Assembly: GCF_002723935.1 (NCBI RefSeq)
Contig: NZ_BEWM01000003.1
Location: forward strand, 310,001 to 374,000
Reading direction: 5' to 3'
Source of the DNA: Gluconobacter cerinus
GTDB lineage: Bacteria > Pseudomonadota > Alphaproteobacteria > Acetobacterales > Acetobacteraceae
DNA length: 64,000 nt
The stretch's first letter is position 1, and every line of letters begins with the position of its first letter. A program made the translations under genes and the position numbers. Below the pieces are notes generated by a model. That model saw only the letters and a list, made by a program, of their open reading frames with translations. It did no database searches and was not told the DNA's origin. Of the stretch, positions 51,987-61,504 are shown piece by piece.

Positions 51987-53207
51987 TTATAATTGTACAT
52001 CAAACGTTGTTTTCCAATGTGATTTCTCGTCCGTGATCCCTAATCCCAGTCTACCACCGTGACCTCTGATAATTTGGCGCGCGAGAGGCAATCCGATTCC
52101 GTTTCCTCCAGATTTGAATGACACAAACGGCTCGAAGATTTGGTCCCGTAGATCCATATCTATACCCGGTCCATTATCGCGAACACGGATAGCAATTGTG
52201 TCATTCACTGCTTCGACAGCCAGTTGCACATGAGGATCAGGCTGTGTGAGAGCAGCCTCCGCGCCATTGTTCAGAAGGTTTAACAGCGCCTGCTCCATCT
52301 GCACGGCATCAAGCCGAACCATGATACGGCCGGACGGTACAACGACATCCAGCGCCACGCATTCCTTCCATCGCGCAGTAAAAATTCGGACAATCTCCTG
52401 AACCAATGCACCAAGATCCGTTAATTTCAGATCCGGCTCTGGCAGGCGGGCAAGATCACGGTAACCACGAACAAAACGATCTAACCCTTCAGTACGGCGA
52501 CGGATTGTCCCAAGTGCCTCGATGATCAGATCGTCTGTCTCATAACGCTCTCTCTTCAAATTGCATTGTTCGGCAAACAGATCCTCTGCCGTCGCCGACA
52601 GAGAAACGATGGGTGTGAGGGAGTTCATGATTTCATGACTCAAAATCTGCAACAGATCACGAAGTGCCTGTGCTTCAGCAGCGTTCAGTCCGGCTTCAAC
52701 GTCTGTCAGTGCTAGATACGCCACGATGCCTCCGGCGCCCCCACCCTTCCCCACTGATAACGCGTAGACCCGGGATGAGCCTCCGCTGGACGCCAGTCGG
52801 ATCAAACGTTTCTCTGGCCCCGTCGCGTCATTTTCTAATGCCATTACAAGTGGTGGTGGTGGATCGCGGAGGACACCTTCCGTCATGAAGAGACGCCGTG
52901 CCGCGCGATTGGCAGCATGCAGGGTGCCATCAACATACTGGATCAGCAGCGGAACCGGAGCATGGTCCAGCAGCGCCCGATTGCGTAGTTTTTCCCGATC
53001 CACAGATCGCACGACAGAAGGTTCCTGTCGTTTCAGGCGTCGCGCCATACGGATCTGTGCATCTACGACAGAGCCAGCACAAAACAATCCCAGGCACGAT
53101 AGCAGAACAGCCGTTGCGTAAAACCCGTGCTGCCACGCCGGAGCCGTGATCAGACAGGCCGCTACGATGCCGGAAAGCAGCAGAAGCGTTTCAATCGCAA
53201 CCCGCAT
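51987..53207 (-). CDS. NtrB/NtrY-like sensor histidine kinase
   Basis: A 406-residue kinase with two membrane segments in the first 55 residues and almost no periplasmic loop, so it probably senses in the membrane or cytoplasm. A PAS-like region follows (LDHAPVPLLIQYVDGTLHAANRAARRLF), then a HisKA box ILSHEIMNSLTPIVSLSATAE. The HATPase domain has QALLNLLNNGAEA, VRDNGPGID, IFEPFVSFKSGGNGIGLPLARQII and a final GGRLGL. Its start adjoins the stop of the upstream response regulator gene directly, so the two form an operon. The pair is divergent from an ABC export operon. Confidence 0.9.
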   Translation of the reverse strand: MRVAIETLLLLSGIVAACLITAPAWQHGFYATAVLLSCLGLFCAGSVVDAQIRMARRLKRQEPSVVRSVDREKLRNRALLDHAPVPLLIQYVDGTLHAANRAARRLFMTEGVLRDPPPPLVMALENDATGPEKRLIRLASSGGSSRVYALSVGKGGGAGGIVAYLALTDVEAGLNAAEAQALRDLLQILSHEIMNSLTPIVSLSATAEDLFAEQCNLKRERYETDDLIIEALGTIRRRTEGLDRFVRGYRDLARLPEPDLKLTDLGALVQEIVRIFTARWKECVALDVVVPSGRIMVRLDAVQMEQALLNLLNNGAEAALTQPDPHVQLAVEAVNDTIAIRVRDNGPGIDMDLRDQIFEPFVSFKSGGNGIGLPLARQIIRGHGGRLGLGITDEKSHWKTTFDVQL

Positions 53208-54419
53208 TTAAAGCCCATACCTTGCCATCCGGCGGTAGAGCGCCGGTCGTGTCAGGCCCAGCTCCCGCGCCGCTTGTGTGACATTGAATCCGTGTTTGTG
53301 AAGAGTTGCCTCGATCAAGGACCGCTCTGTATCGCGCAATGTAGGCGTGCTTTTTGAAGCCGCGTCCTGCCCGTTGGATGATGTCCAGCTCCATCTTCCC
53401 GTGAGGACCGCCCGCTCAACGGTTGCACGAAGGCTTCGCACGTTTTGCGGCCATGCTTCTCCACAGAGCAACTGACGCCGCTCTTCATCTATCACTGGCT
53501 CAATCAGCCCGTGTCGAACTGAGGAATAGCGTGAAAAATGTCCGCTTAGGGCAAGGATATCCTCCGGTCGCTCGTGAAGAGGCGACAGCGGCAGTATTAC
53601 CATCCCAAGATGCAGCATCAGTCGCGGGTCAAGAGCAGCCTTCAAACCAGTATGATCCACAGATGAAAGGGCAATGACCCGTGGGGGTGCGGGTTCATCC
53701 AGCCTGTCTGCCAGATGTCGTTGCATAGGTGCAGACAGCGCTTCAAAGTTGCGAAAGATCCACGTTCCGCCTTCTTCCGGCAGTTCCTCGCAATCTTCCG
53801 CGCGGATCGTCACTGCAGGATTGCTCTCCTGAGAAAGCGCATGAATGCGCCGTGCAAGCAGCATCTTTCCAACCCCGGACGGCCCTGTAATGACCAGTGG
53901 AGCACGAGTAATGGCCAAGCGGTCGGCTTCAGTGACAACACGGCGCAGTTTTTCCGATGCCACGATCATAACAGGATCGGTTTCAGCCGCCTGATCGGCC
54001 CGACGCCCCTTCAAAGTTGTGCCAACCAGCGCAAGAAGGCGCTCATTATTCCAGGGCTTCATAACGAAATCAGCAGCGCCTGCCCGCATCGCTGCAACCG
54101 CAATCGTTACGCCGCTATGGCCGGTTACGACGATCACGGGCAGATCCTGACGGAGAACCAGGATATCTCTGAGTAAGGCCAGTCCCTCTGCGCCGCTACT
54201 TTCGCCCTTCCTGTAATTGAGATCCAGCAGCACAAGGTCCACAGGGAAAGATGCAAGCTGTGTCAGAGCCTCTTCCGCTCCATACGCGGACAGCATCTCG
54301 ATCCCACTTTTGCGAAATAATAGCCTCGCAGCAATCTGCACATCGCGATCATCATCGACGAAGAGAAGACGGGGCACTAAGGACTTTCCTTCTCCCGATT
54401 CGTTGCGGAAGTCATTCAT
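53208..54419 (-). CDS. NtrC-like response regulator without the sigma-54 contact loop
   Basis: A 403-residue regulator. The receiver domain (about 15-130) has LLFVDDDRDVQIA, phosphoacceptor Asp in DLVLLDLNYRKGE, VIVVTGHSG and VMKPWNNERLL. A reduced AAA+ domain has Walker A VITGPSGVGKMLLARRI, but neither the GAFTGA loop nor a normal Walker B (GGTWIFRNFEALSAPM). It ends in a Fis-type helix-turn-helix (ATLHKHGFNVTQAARELGLTRPALYRRMARYGL). Without GAFTGA it should not activate sigma-54 polymerase, so it likely acts as a plain DNA-binding regulator. A 20-bp palindrome lies 25 bp upstream of its start. Confidence 0.88.
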   Translation of the reverse strand: MNDFRNESGEGKSLVPRLLFVDDDRDVQIAARLLFRKSGIEMLSAYGAEEALTQLASFPVDLVLLDLNYRKGESSGAEGLALLRDILVLRQDLPVIVVTGHSGVTIAVAAMRAGAADFVMKPWNNERLLALVGTTLKGRRADQAAETDPVMIVASEKLRRVVTEADRLAITRAPLVITGPSGVGKMLLARRIHALSQESNPAVTIRAEDCEELPEEGGTWIFRNFEALSAPMQRHLADRLDEPAPPRVIALSSVDHTGLKAALDPRLMLHLGMVILPLSPLHERPEDILALSGHFSRYSSVRHGLIEPVIDEERRQLLCGEAWPQNVRSLRATVERAVLTGRWSWTSSNGQDAASKSTPTLRDTERSLIEATLHKHGFNVTQAARELGLTRPALYRRMARYGL

Positions 54420-54443
54420 TTCGATCTTGACAGGCCTTTCAAA

Positions 54444-54480
54444 GGTGTCCGGTTCCGGACACCACGTTCGAAACCGGACA
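54444..54480. promoter_or_regulatory. Palindromic operator between the two-component and export operons
   Basis: GGTGTCCGGTTCCGGACACC (54444-54463) is a perfect inverted repeat of 9-bp arms, and a third half-site CCGGACA ends at 54480, repeating at 19-bp spacing. It sits between the divergent regulator and adaptor genes and is the obvious candidate for response regulator binding. Confidence 0.65.
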
Positions 54481-54576
54481 TATCCTAGATAGATACCTTA
54501 ATTTCTCCCTTATTTGTCAATGAGATAAATTCGATAATCTCCATGATACACTGTTTGCCAACAGGAGAAACAGTGC

Positions 54577-55896
54577 ATGGATCAACCCGTTTCCAAAGCG
54601 TCGTCGAACACTACGATGCGCCCGGCATCAGGCGCAGTTATGGATCGGGTGGTCCCTCCTTCACGGCGTAAGGTCGTACTCCGGAAGACCCTGCGTTATG
54701 GCGCTCCCGTTGTAGTCATCGGTCTTCTCTGGGCTGGATGGCGTCTCGTACCCGCGTCGGGAACGCTTTCGGTATCTCAGGACCAGCTGACAGTCGCGAC
54801 AGTACAGTCCGCACCCTTTCTCGATTACCTTCCAGTTCGCGCCACCGTTGCTCCGCTCAACGTCACTTTTATCGACGCCATACAGGGCGGAGAGGTTTCT
54901 GAAGTCGTGGCAAAGGATGGTGCCCTCGTGAAAAAGGGGGACGTTCTGGCACATCTGACCAATCCTCAGCTCCAGTTGGACGTCACATCCAGAGAAGCGC
55001 AGATCGCAAGCCAACTCGGTGCAGTTAGTGCCCAGCGCCTGACCCTGCAACAGACGCGCACAACCGAAGAAACGCAGCTCGCCGAGGCCCGATATAATCT
55101 CCTCAAGGCCCAGCGCGAGCTTTCCATCCGCCAGCAACTTCACGGACAAGGCTTTGAATCTGACGCGAACGTTCAGTCCTATCGTGACGAGGCTGACTAT
55201 TACGCCCAGCGCCTAAAACGCCTTGAAAATGCACTGACACTGGATCTGAAGGTCGCGGATCGGCAGGGAAACGAGATCGACGAAGAAGCCCAGCGGCTGC
55301 GGTCCAATCTGGACGTCGTGGAGAGCAGCCTCAATGCACTCGTCCTTCGTGCGCCGTTGGATGGCCGACTGACCAATTTTGACCTCCAGCCGGGGCAGTC
55401 ACTGAAAGCTGGAGATAAGATCGGTCAGATCGACAGCGAGGGACAGTATCGTCTCGATGCAGACATTGACGAGTTCTATCTAGGTCGCGTCGCAATCGGC
55501 GAACGGGCCGAGGCTGATCTTGGCGACACAAAACTGCCAATGACCGTATCCCGCGTGCATCCACAGGTTACGAACGGCCAGTTTCGCGCGGAACTCACGT
55601 TCGACCGTCCTCCGCCAGCAGGGTTAAGGCGCGGAGAAAGCGTCGATCTGCGTATCACGCTCGGTGAAACTCATCGTGCTCTCGTCCTGCCAAATGGCGC
55701 ATGGCTGGAGGCGAGTGGCGGCTCTTCGGCCTTTGTCATGGCATCCGGAGATCACAGCGCTGACCGAGTTTCAATTACCTCCGGGCGTCGCAATCCCGAG
55801 CAGCTCGAAATCACCGGCGGGTTGCATGACGGCGATCGGGTGATCGTCTCCTCCTACAATTCCTACAAGAATTTCAACCATCTCTCGATCCACTGA
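54577..55896 (+). CDS. HlyD/MacA-type periplasmic adaptor of an ABC export system
   Basis: A 439-residue membrane fusion protein. It has an N-terminal membrane anchor (YGAPVVVIGLLWAGWRLVP, about 38-58) and a biotinyl-lipoyl half VEPVPGG-like segment (FIDAIQGGEVSEVVAKDGALVKKGDVLAHL). A long helical hairpin runs about 125-235 (LQLDVTSREAQIASQLGAVS to LDVVESSLNALVLRAP), then the second lipoyl half DGRLTNFDLQPGQSLKAGDKIGQI and a beta-barrel domain. It bridges the inner membrane permeases and the TolC-like channel. First gene of a five-gene operon behind the palindromic operator. AGGAG lies about 11 nt before the ATG. Confidence 0.88.
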   Translation: MDQPVSKASSNTTMRPASGAVMDRVVPPSRRKVVLRKTLRYGAPVVVIGLLWAGWRLVPASGTLSVSQDQLTVATVQSAPFLDYLPVRATVAPLNVTFIDAIQGGEVSEVVAKDGALVKKGDVLAHLTNPQLQLDVTSREAQIASQLGAVSAQRLTLQQTRTTEETQLAEARYNLLKAQRELSIRQQLHGQGFESDANVQSYRDEADYYAQRLKRLENALTLDLKVADRQGNEIDEEAQRLRSNLDVVESSLNALVLRAPLDGRLTNFDLQPGQSLKAGDKIGQIDSEGQYRLDADIDEFYLGRVAIGERAEADLGDTKLPMTVSRVHPQVTNGQFRAELTFDRPPPAGLRRGESVDLRITLGETHRALVLPNGAWLEASGGSSAFVMASGDHSADRVSITSGRRNPEQLEITGGLHDGDRVIVSSYNSYKNFNHLSIH

Positions 55897-55910
55897 CAGG
55901 GCCGAACATC

Positions 55911-56594
55911 ATGCTGATCGAACTCTCTCATATCCAGCGCCTCTACCGTTCCGATGAGGTGCAAACCACGGCCCTGCAGGACATCGACCTTCAGATCGAG
56001 ACCGGCGAATTCGTCGCAATCATGGGGCCTTCAGGCTGCGGCAAATCCACCCTGCTCAATATCCTCGGCACGATCGACCGGCCAACCGGTGGCTCCTATC
56101 GCTTCGGCACACAGGAACTGACCGCAATGAACGAAGCAGAACTGGCCAAATTCCGCCGGGAACATCTGGGATATGTATTCCAGAGTTTTAACCTGATCGA
56201 TGAGTTGACGATCGAAGAAAACATCGAACTCGCACTCATCTACCGTGAGATGCCAAAAAGCGAGCGCAGGGAGCGCGTTGCGCATGCGATGGACCATGTC
56301 GGCATCGCGCATCGCGCACGGCATTATCCTTCTCAACTCTCAGGCGGCCAGCAGCAGCGCGCGGCCATTGCGCGCGCCATCGTAGGCCAGCCCAGCCTGA
56401 TCCTCGCTGACGAGCCAACCGGTAACCTGGACACCGATAACGGCGCACAGGTGATGGATATCCTCCAGCGCCTCAATGACGAAGGCGCAACCATTATCAT
56501 GGTCACACACTCTCCCAGCCACGCCGACCTCGCCCGCCGCCGCATCGACATGCTCGACGGTCAGGTCGTGGTCTCCGTCCGCAACGCTATCTGA
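55911..56594 (+). CDS. ABC transporter ATPase, MacB/LolD type
   Basis: A 227-residue ATPase. Walker A is IMGPSGCGKSTLLNILGTID, the Q-loop YVFQSFNLIDELT, the signature YPSQLSGGQQQRAAIARAIV, Walker B LILADEPTGNLDTDNG and the H-loop MVTHSP. The NILGTID and SFNLIDELT wording is typical of the MacB/LolD/FtsE group that drives FtsX-like permeases. These work by mechanotransmission rather than by moving substrates through the membrane helices. It lies 15 nt after the adaptor gene and 16 nt before the first permease gene. Confidence 0.92.
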   Translation: MLIELSHIQRLYRSDEVQTTALQDIDLQIETGEFVAIMGPSGCGKSTLLNILGTIDRPTGGSYRFGTQELTAMNEAELAKFRREHLGYVFQSFNLIDELTIEENIELALIYREMPKSERRERVAHAMDHVGIAHRARHYPSQLSGGQQQRAAIARAIVGQPSLILADEPTGNLDTDNGAQVMDILQRLNDEGATIIMVTHSPSHADLARRRIDMLDGQVVVSVRNAI

Positions 56595-56609
56595 GGTGGA
56601 GTAAGCGTC

Positions 56610-59066
56610 ATGCTCATCACCATCTTGCGCAATATCGTTCGTCAGGCCCGGCGTCAGCCTCTTTATCTGGCTCTCAACGTGATCGGGCTGGGGCTCGGTA
56701 TGGCGGTCTGTCTCGTTCTGACGTTGCAGGTTCGGTATGAATACAGCTTCAACGCATCCATTCCTGACGCTGCGAATGTTCTGCGCTTGGACGCTCATCA
56801 CATGAATCCCGGAAACGCCCCTCAGGAGAACGCCGATGTGCCGTTCATCGCGTTTCCGTTCCTGCATACGGACTTCCCTCAGATCCTTGCCACGACACGC
56901 TACGAAACAGCGGATTATCAGCTTCGTGCAGGCGATCGCAGGGTCACAGCCGACACCGCTATGGTCGATCCATCTTTTTTCGATGTCATCACTCTGAAGC
57001 TCGAACGCGGCAATGCACGCACGGCGTTGACCCGGCCGGACGCGATCGTCCTTTCAGCCAACACGGCACAGGCCCTGTTTGGCACGACGGATGTGCTCGG
57101 ACGCATCATCACGACAGACCATGAAGGCCACCGCGTCAGCCAGACGGTAACGGCCATACTCGCCCGTCCAAGCGGACCTGTGACGATTAGACCAGACGCT
57201 TTAACGCCCATTCCCGCCTACGAGATGGAAAAACCGCAATTCACACGCTGGGGCTCCAGTGCAGGCGATATTTTCATTCGGGTACATAATGCCGTCGATC
57301 GCGGTGTAATCTCACAAAACCTGACCCGTTTTGTGATCGATCACGCATCCGGAGACGCGAATGACGATAACAGCGAAGGTGTCCATCCCGAACGCCACTT
57401 CGGCCTTTCACTGGTCAGCCTGCGCGAAACGCATTTTCACGATCTACAGGTCATTGGCGGAGATGAGGCAACCGACCGCTCGGTCGTGAATATTCTTGAA
57501 CTGATCGGTGTTCTGGCGCTCCTGCTCGCCGTTTTCAACGCCGTCAATCTCGCAACGGCGCGGGCTGGTCTGCGCGCACGCGAGGTGGCTATCCGTAAGA
57601 CACTGGGCGCCACGCGAATGGTACTGTTCGTCCAGTTCGTAGGGGAAGCCATAGTCAATACCGCCGTAGGGGGCGCACTCGCGCTCGCCCTGTGTGAAGT
57701 TGCCCTTCCTTTTACGGCTGCCCTCACCGGTACGACCCTGCATATGGACTATGGCTTTACGCTTCCCTTCCTTTTCGGGGTCGTATTGCTGACTGGCCTT
57801 GCCTGCGGCCTCTACCCGGCGCTCATTCTTTCGTCCTACCAACCGGCACACGTCCTTGCCGCAACCCGGATGCCGTCCGGCGGCCGCAGCGCGGCGCGTC
57901 TGCGGAATGGGCTCGTCATCATACAGTTCGCATTCGCCGTGGCCTTCGCGATCTGTACGCTCGTGGTGAACCGGCAGGCCAATTTCATGCAGACGCTGGA
58001 TTTAGGCTTCGTACGCGAAGGCGTGCTTATCAGTTCCGGCGACATGGCGAATGATGCCGGAAAGCAGCGCGCCCTCATCGAAGCCCTGCGTCACACCCCG
58101 GGCGTGGTGTCCACATGTCTCTCCGAACTCACCCCGAATATCGACAATCGTCACCGATTTGATGTCACACCCGTGGGCTCGCATAGCGGAGACATTCACG
58201 TCCTTGGAGATACGATCGTTGGCGACTATGCCACGACGTATCGTCCTCGCCTGCTTGCCGGGCGCTGGTTTGACAGCAGCCACGGGGAAGACGACAGCCC
58301 CGGGGACGATGCATTCTACAAGGCGCCAGGTAAAACCTGGAACGTGGTCCTCAACCGTACTGCTCTGTCCCGACTGGGGTTTGTGAGGCCTGAAAGCGCT
58401 GTTGGTGCTTTGCTTAAGAGCGGAAGTGTCACGTTACGGGTCATCGGCGTGACCAAAGACATGCTTTTCATTTCCGCACGCGAAGACGTCTCACCCCAGA
58501 TCACGTTCTATTCCACCGCGCCTCAGAGCTATCCGCACGCATCGGTCCGCTTTTCTGGTGCCTCTGAAAACATCATGAGAACACGCCTCAAGTTGGCATG
58601 GGATCAAGTTTTCCCGGATGCCCCTTACGGCTTCGAGACGGTTCAGGAACGTATGTCCACGTTCTACATCACGGAACAGCGACGCGGCTGGCTGTTTTCC
58701 ATCGCCTCAGGGATTGCCGTCACTATTGCGTGCCTCGGGCTGTATGGGCTTGCGTCCTTTATTGCACTTCGCAGAACGCATGAAGTTGGCATCCGCAAGG
58801 CTTTGGGGGCGACGAGCCAGAAGGTCCTCACGCTCATGTTGCGTGATTTTCTGCGCCCCGTGCTTGTTGCCTGCGTCCTCGCCGCTGTCCCGGCATGGCT
58901 CGTGGCGCAGTCCTGGCTTTCAGGCTTCCATCAGCGGATCGCCGTCTCATGGCTCGATTTCGCGATTGTCGTCAGCGTAACCATTGCCATCGCGGCCCTC
59001 ACCGTCCTTGGACAAACACTACGGCTCGCTCGCGCCGAACCGGCCTGTGCGCTCAGAGCGGAGTAA
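56610..59066 (+). CDS. FtsX/MacB-like permease, first of two
   Basis: An 818-residue membrane protein with an N-terminal helix (LALNVIGLGLGMAVCLVLTL), a periplasmic MacB_PCD domain (about 45-275) and a first FtsX core with LLAVFNAVNLATARAGLRAREVAIRKTLGATRMVLFVQF. A second periplasmic domain and a C-terminal FtsX core (VTIACLGLYGLASFIALRRTHEVGIRKALGATSQKVL) follow. Such duplicated permeases export peptides, lipids or antibiotics with TolC. The GIRKALGA motifs are the ATPase coupling helices. It is followed after 5 nt by a related permease. Confidence 0.9.
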   Translation: MLITILRNIVRQARRQPLYLALNVIGLGLGMAVCLVLTLQVRYEYSFNASIPDAANVLRLDAHHMNPGNAPQENADVPFIAFPFLHTDFPQILATTRYETADYQLRAGDRRVTADTAMVDPSFFDVITLKLERGNARTALTRPDAIVLSANTAQALFGTTDVLGRIITTDHEGHRVSQTVTAILARPSGPVTIRPDALTPIPAYEMEKPQFTRWGSSAGDIFIRVHNAVDRGVISQNLTRFVIDHASGDANDDNSEGVHPERHFGLSLVSLRETHFHDLQVIGGDEATDRSVVNILELIGVLALLLAVFNAVNLATARAGLRAREVAIRKTLGATRMVLFVQFVGEAIVNTAVGGALALALCEVALPFTAALTGTTLHMDYGFTLPFLFGVVLLTGLACGLYPALILSSYQPAHVLAATRMPSGGRSAARLRNGLVIIQFAFAVAFAICTLVVNRQANFMQTLDLGFVREGVLISSGDMANDAGKQRALIEALRHTPGVVSTCLSELTPNIDNRHRFDVTPVGSHSGDIHVLGDTIVGDYATTYRPRLLAGRWFDSSHGEDDSPGDDAFYKAPGKTWNVVLNRTALSRLGFVRPESAVGALLKSGSVTLRVIGVTKDMLFISAREDVSPQITFYSTAPQSYPHASVRFSGASENIMRTRLKLAWDQVFPDAPYGFETVQERMSTFYITEQRRGWLFSIASGIAVTIACLGLYGLASFIALRRTHEVGIRKALGATSQKVLTLMLRDFLRPVLVACVLAAVPAWLVAQSWLSGFHQRIAVSWLDFAIVVSVTIAIAALTVLGQTLRLARAEPACALRAE

Positions 59067-59071
59067 GCTTC

Positions 59072-61504
59072 ATGCTGTCCCATATCGCCCTGGTTTTCTG
59101 GCGCGGCATCGTCCAGCGCCGTCTGTTCACAACACTGAACGTGCTTGGCATGGCACTCGGTATGGCAACGTTTCTCACGTTGGCCCTGATCGTGCGTTAC
59201 GAATTCAGCTTTGACCGCTGGATTCCACACGCTGCGGACATTTACCGGCTGGACGCGTTCGATGACAGCGAGGCTTCCGTCTCCAGCATCCGCCTGGTCG
59301 ACGCACTACGCGCCGAACATCCGGACTGGAACGCGACCGCCGTCCTGCGAGGCTTTTCCGGAGCGACCATTCGCGTCAATGAAAACGCCTGGGACGTCTT
59401 CATTGCGCGCACCGACCCGCATCTCTTCGATGTCTTTGCCCTGCCGCTTCTGGAAGGAGATCCCGCAACTGCTCTGGTCCCAGACGGCGTGGTCCTCTCA
59501 CAGGCAGAAGCACTACGCTTCTTCGGGACCGACCATGGCATTCTTGGAAAAACACTCGACCTGACCCAGAAAGGGCAGACTCACAGACTGCATGTCACGG
59601 GCGTTCTGAAGGAACTTCCCGCGAATACCACACCACGATTTGACATCATTGTTCCCTCTTCGGGGGCAGCCCTGCACATCAATGATCTCTGGCCAATGGC
59701 CACATCTGAGATCTGGGTGCGGGTCTCGCCATCGGTCGCATCTCAGTTCCCCGCCCTCCTCCAAGGTCTCGTCCAGCGACATGCCGCAGGGCTGTCGGAA
59801 CAAGAGGCTAAAAAATATGTTGTCCGCGGGCGTGCTCTCACCAGTTTGCACTTCTTCGACGCCACCATTGGTATGCGAGGGACTGATAAACGCCTGCCAG
59901 TGATCCTAGGCATCGTCGGCTTGCTAGCGCTCGGCGCCGGGCTGGTTAACTTCGTCACACTGTCCACAGCTCTTGCGGCAACCCGGGCCCGTGAAGTCGC
60001 TATGCGCAAGGTGTTGGGAGCAACGGTCTTGATGCTGGGGCTGTCGTTTACGGCAGAAGCCATCGGGCTGGCATTGATCGCGGCCTTTGTCGCCCTCGCC
60101 CTGACTGAACTGACGCTGCCCTGGATCACTACGCTGAGTGGCTGGCCCATCCGGCTCGATTTCGGCTTTGCAGTGCCTCTCCTTATCATTACCTCCGTCA
60201 TCGGAGGGGCCTGCGCAGGAGCCTATCCCTCATGGGTCCTCTCACGCTTCCGGCCGGCTACGGTTCTCTCCTCAGCCCGCCTGCCAGGAAGCGGTCGCCT
60301 CGGGAGCCGCCTGCGCGAAGGGCTGACCATCGTTCAGTTCTCCTTCGCTGTGACACTGACAATCTGCACGCTGGTCATCTGGCGCCAGACGCACCTGCTC
60401 CAGACCATGGACCGTGGGTTCCATCAATCCGGCCTTCTCGTAAGCCATCTGCCGAATGACCCGACCGAGCGTCTGCGCCAGCAGCGATTAAGCGATCTTG
60501 TACGTGACCTTCCAGGCGTCACTGGCGCCACGGTTTCAGATGATGCACCCGGTGGAGGCAGCGCAGGTATAACCTTCGACACAACCCGCCCAGGAAATGC
60601 AACGCCTGCCATACTGGCTGTGATCGGAACACAATCCTCGACGCTTCCTGTCTGGGGGGCACACCTTCTCGCCGGGCGCCTGTTCGACAGCTCTCATGAT
60701 TACGACAGTCGCCCTATGCCCGCGGCCCCATTCGACAGTTTCCTCACCGGCCAGGCGTTGGCGTTCGGCACACATAATGTCGTTATCAATGAATCCGCAG
60801 TGCGAGCGCTTGGGTTCGCTAATGATGCAAGTGCCATCGGAACGCCGATCACATTGCATGGCAAGGACGTCCAAACGATCATCGGCGTCATTGCCGACAT
60901 GCGTTTCAAGGACAGTCGGGCCAGCGTCACACCTGCGCTTTACTATGCCATATCAGGACCGATTGGGTACGGCGTACTCTCTGTCCGCTACAGAAACGCT
61001 CCTGAAAACACAACGCGAGCAGCAATCGCTACGATCTGGAAGCAGGTCTACCCGGAAAGCGCGCTGAATCTGCGCAGTGTCGGTGACATCATTGATGAGG
61101 ATGTCCGGCCAGAACAGCAGCGCGGAATGCTGATGATTGTCGCCTCCTTTGTGACTCTCTCTATTTCCTGCGTCGGGCTCTACGGCATCGCCGTGTTCAA
61201 CGTCCGCCGCAGATTATTCGAAATCGGGGTCCGTAAAGTGCTTGGCGCAACAGCCCAACAGGTGACGCGCCTTCTGATCCTTCAGTTCCTGCGGCCCGTC
61301 ATGATTGCGAACATCGCCGCGTGGCCGGTTGCCTGGTGGGTGATGCGTAACTGGCTGTCCGGGTTTGACCGGCGGATCAGCCTTTCTCCGCTCTATTTTG
61401 CTCTGACTGCCCTGATCGTACTCGCGCTCGCCGTTCTCACCACTCTGTTCCAGATCCGCCGCGGTGCCCGCAGTGCACCGGCCATCGCTCTGGGCTCTTC
61501 ATGA
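59072..61504 (+). CDS. FtsX/MacB-like permease, second of two
   Basis: An 810-residue relative of the preceding permease from ATG 59072 (GGAG 9 nt upstream; the frame is open further upstream but overlaps the previous gene). It shows the same order: FTTLNVLGMALGMATFLTLAL, a periplasmic domain, the FtsX core with ATRAREVAMRKVLGATVLMLG, a second periplasmic domain, and VTLSISCVGLYGIAVFNVRRRLFEIGVRKVLGATAQQV. The two probably form a heterodimer served by the one ATPase. Its stop overlaps the TolC-like gene start (ATGA). Confidence 0.9.
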   Translation: MLSHIALVFWRGIVQRRLFTTLNVLGMALGMATFLTLALIVRYEFSFDRWIPHAADIYRLDAFDDSEASVSSIRLVDALRAEHPDWNATAVLRGFSGATIRVNENAWDVFIARTDPHLFDVFALPLLEGDPATALVPDGVVLSQAEALRFFGTDHGILGKTLDLTQKGQTHRLHVTGVLKELPANTTPRFDIIVPSSGAALHINDLWPMATSEIWVRVSPSVASQFPALLQGLVQRHAAGLSEQEAKKYVVRGRALTSLHFFDATIGMRGTDKRLPVILGIVGLLALGAGLVNFVTLSTALAATRAREVAMRKVLGATVLMLGLSFTAEAIGLALIAAFVALALTELTLPWITTLSGWPIRLDFGFAVPLLIITSVIGGACAGAYPSWVLSRFRPATVLSSARLPGSGRLGSRLREGLTIVQFSFAVTLTICTLVIWRQTHLLQTMDRGFHQSGLLVSHLPNDPTERLRQQRLSDLVRDLPGVTGATVSDDAPGGGSAGITFDTTRPGNATPAILAVIGTQSSTLPVWGAHLLAGRLFDSSHDYDSRPMPAAPFDSFLTGQALAFGTHNVVINESAVRALGFANDASAIGTPITLHGKDVQTIIGVIADMRFKDSRASVTPALYYAISGPIGYGVLSVRYRNAPENTTRAAIATIWKQVYPESALNLRSVGDIIDEDVRPEQQRGMLMIVASFVTLSISCVGLYGIAVFNVRRRLFEIGVRKVLGATAQQVTRLLILQFLRPVMIANIAAWPVAWWVMRNWLSGFDRRISLSPLYFALTALIVLALAVLTTLFQIRRGARSAPAIALGSS

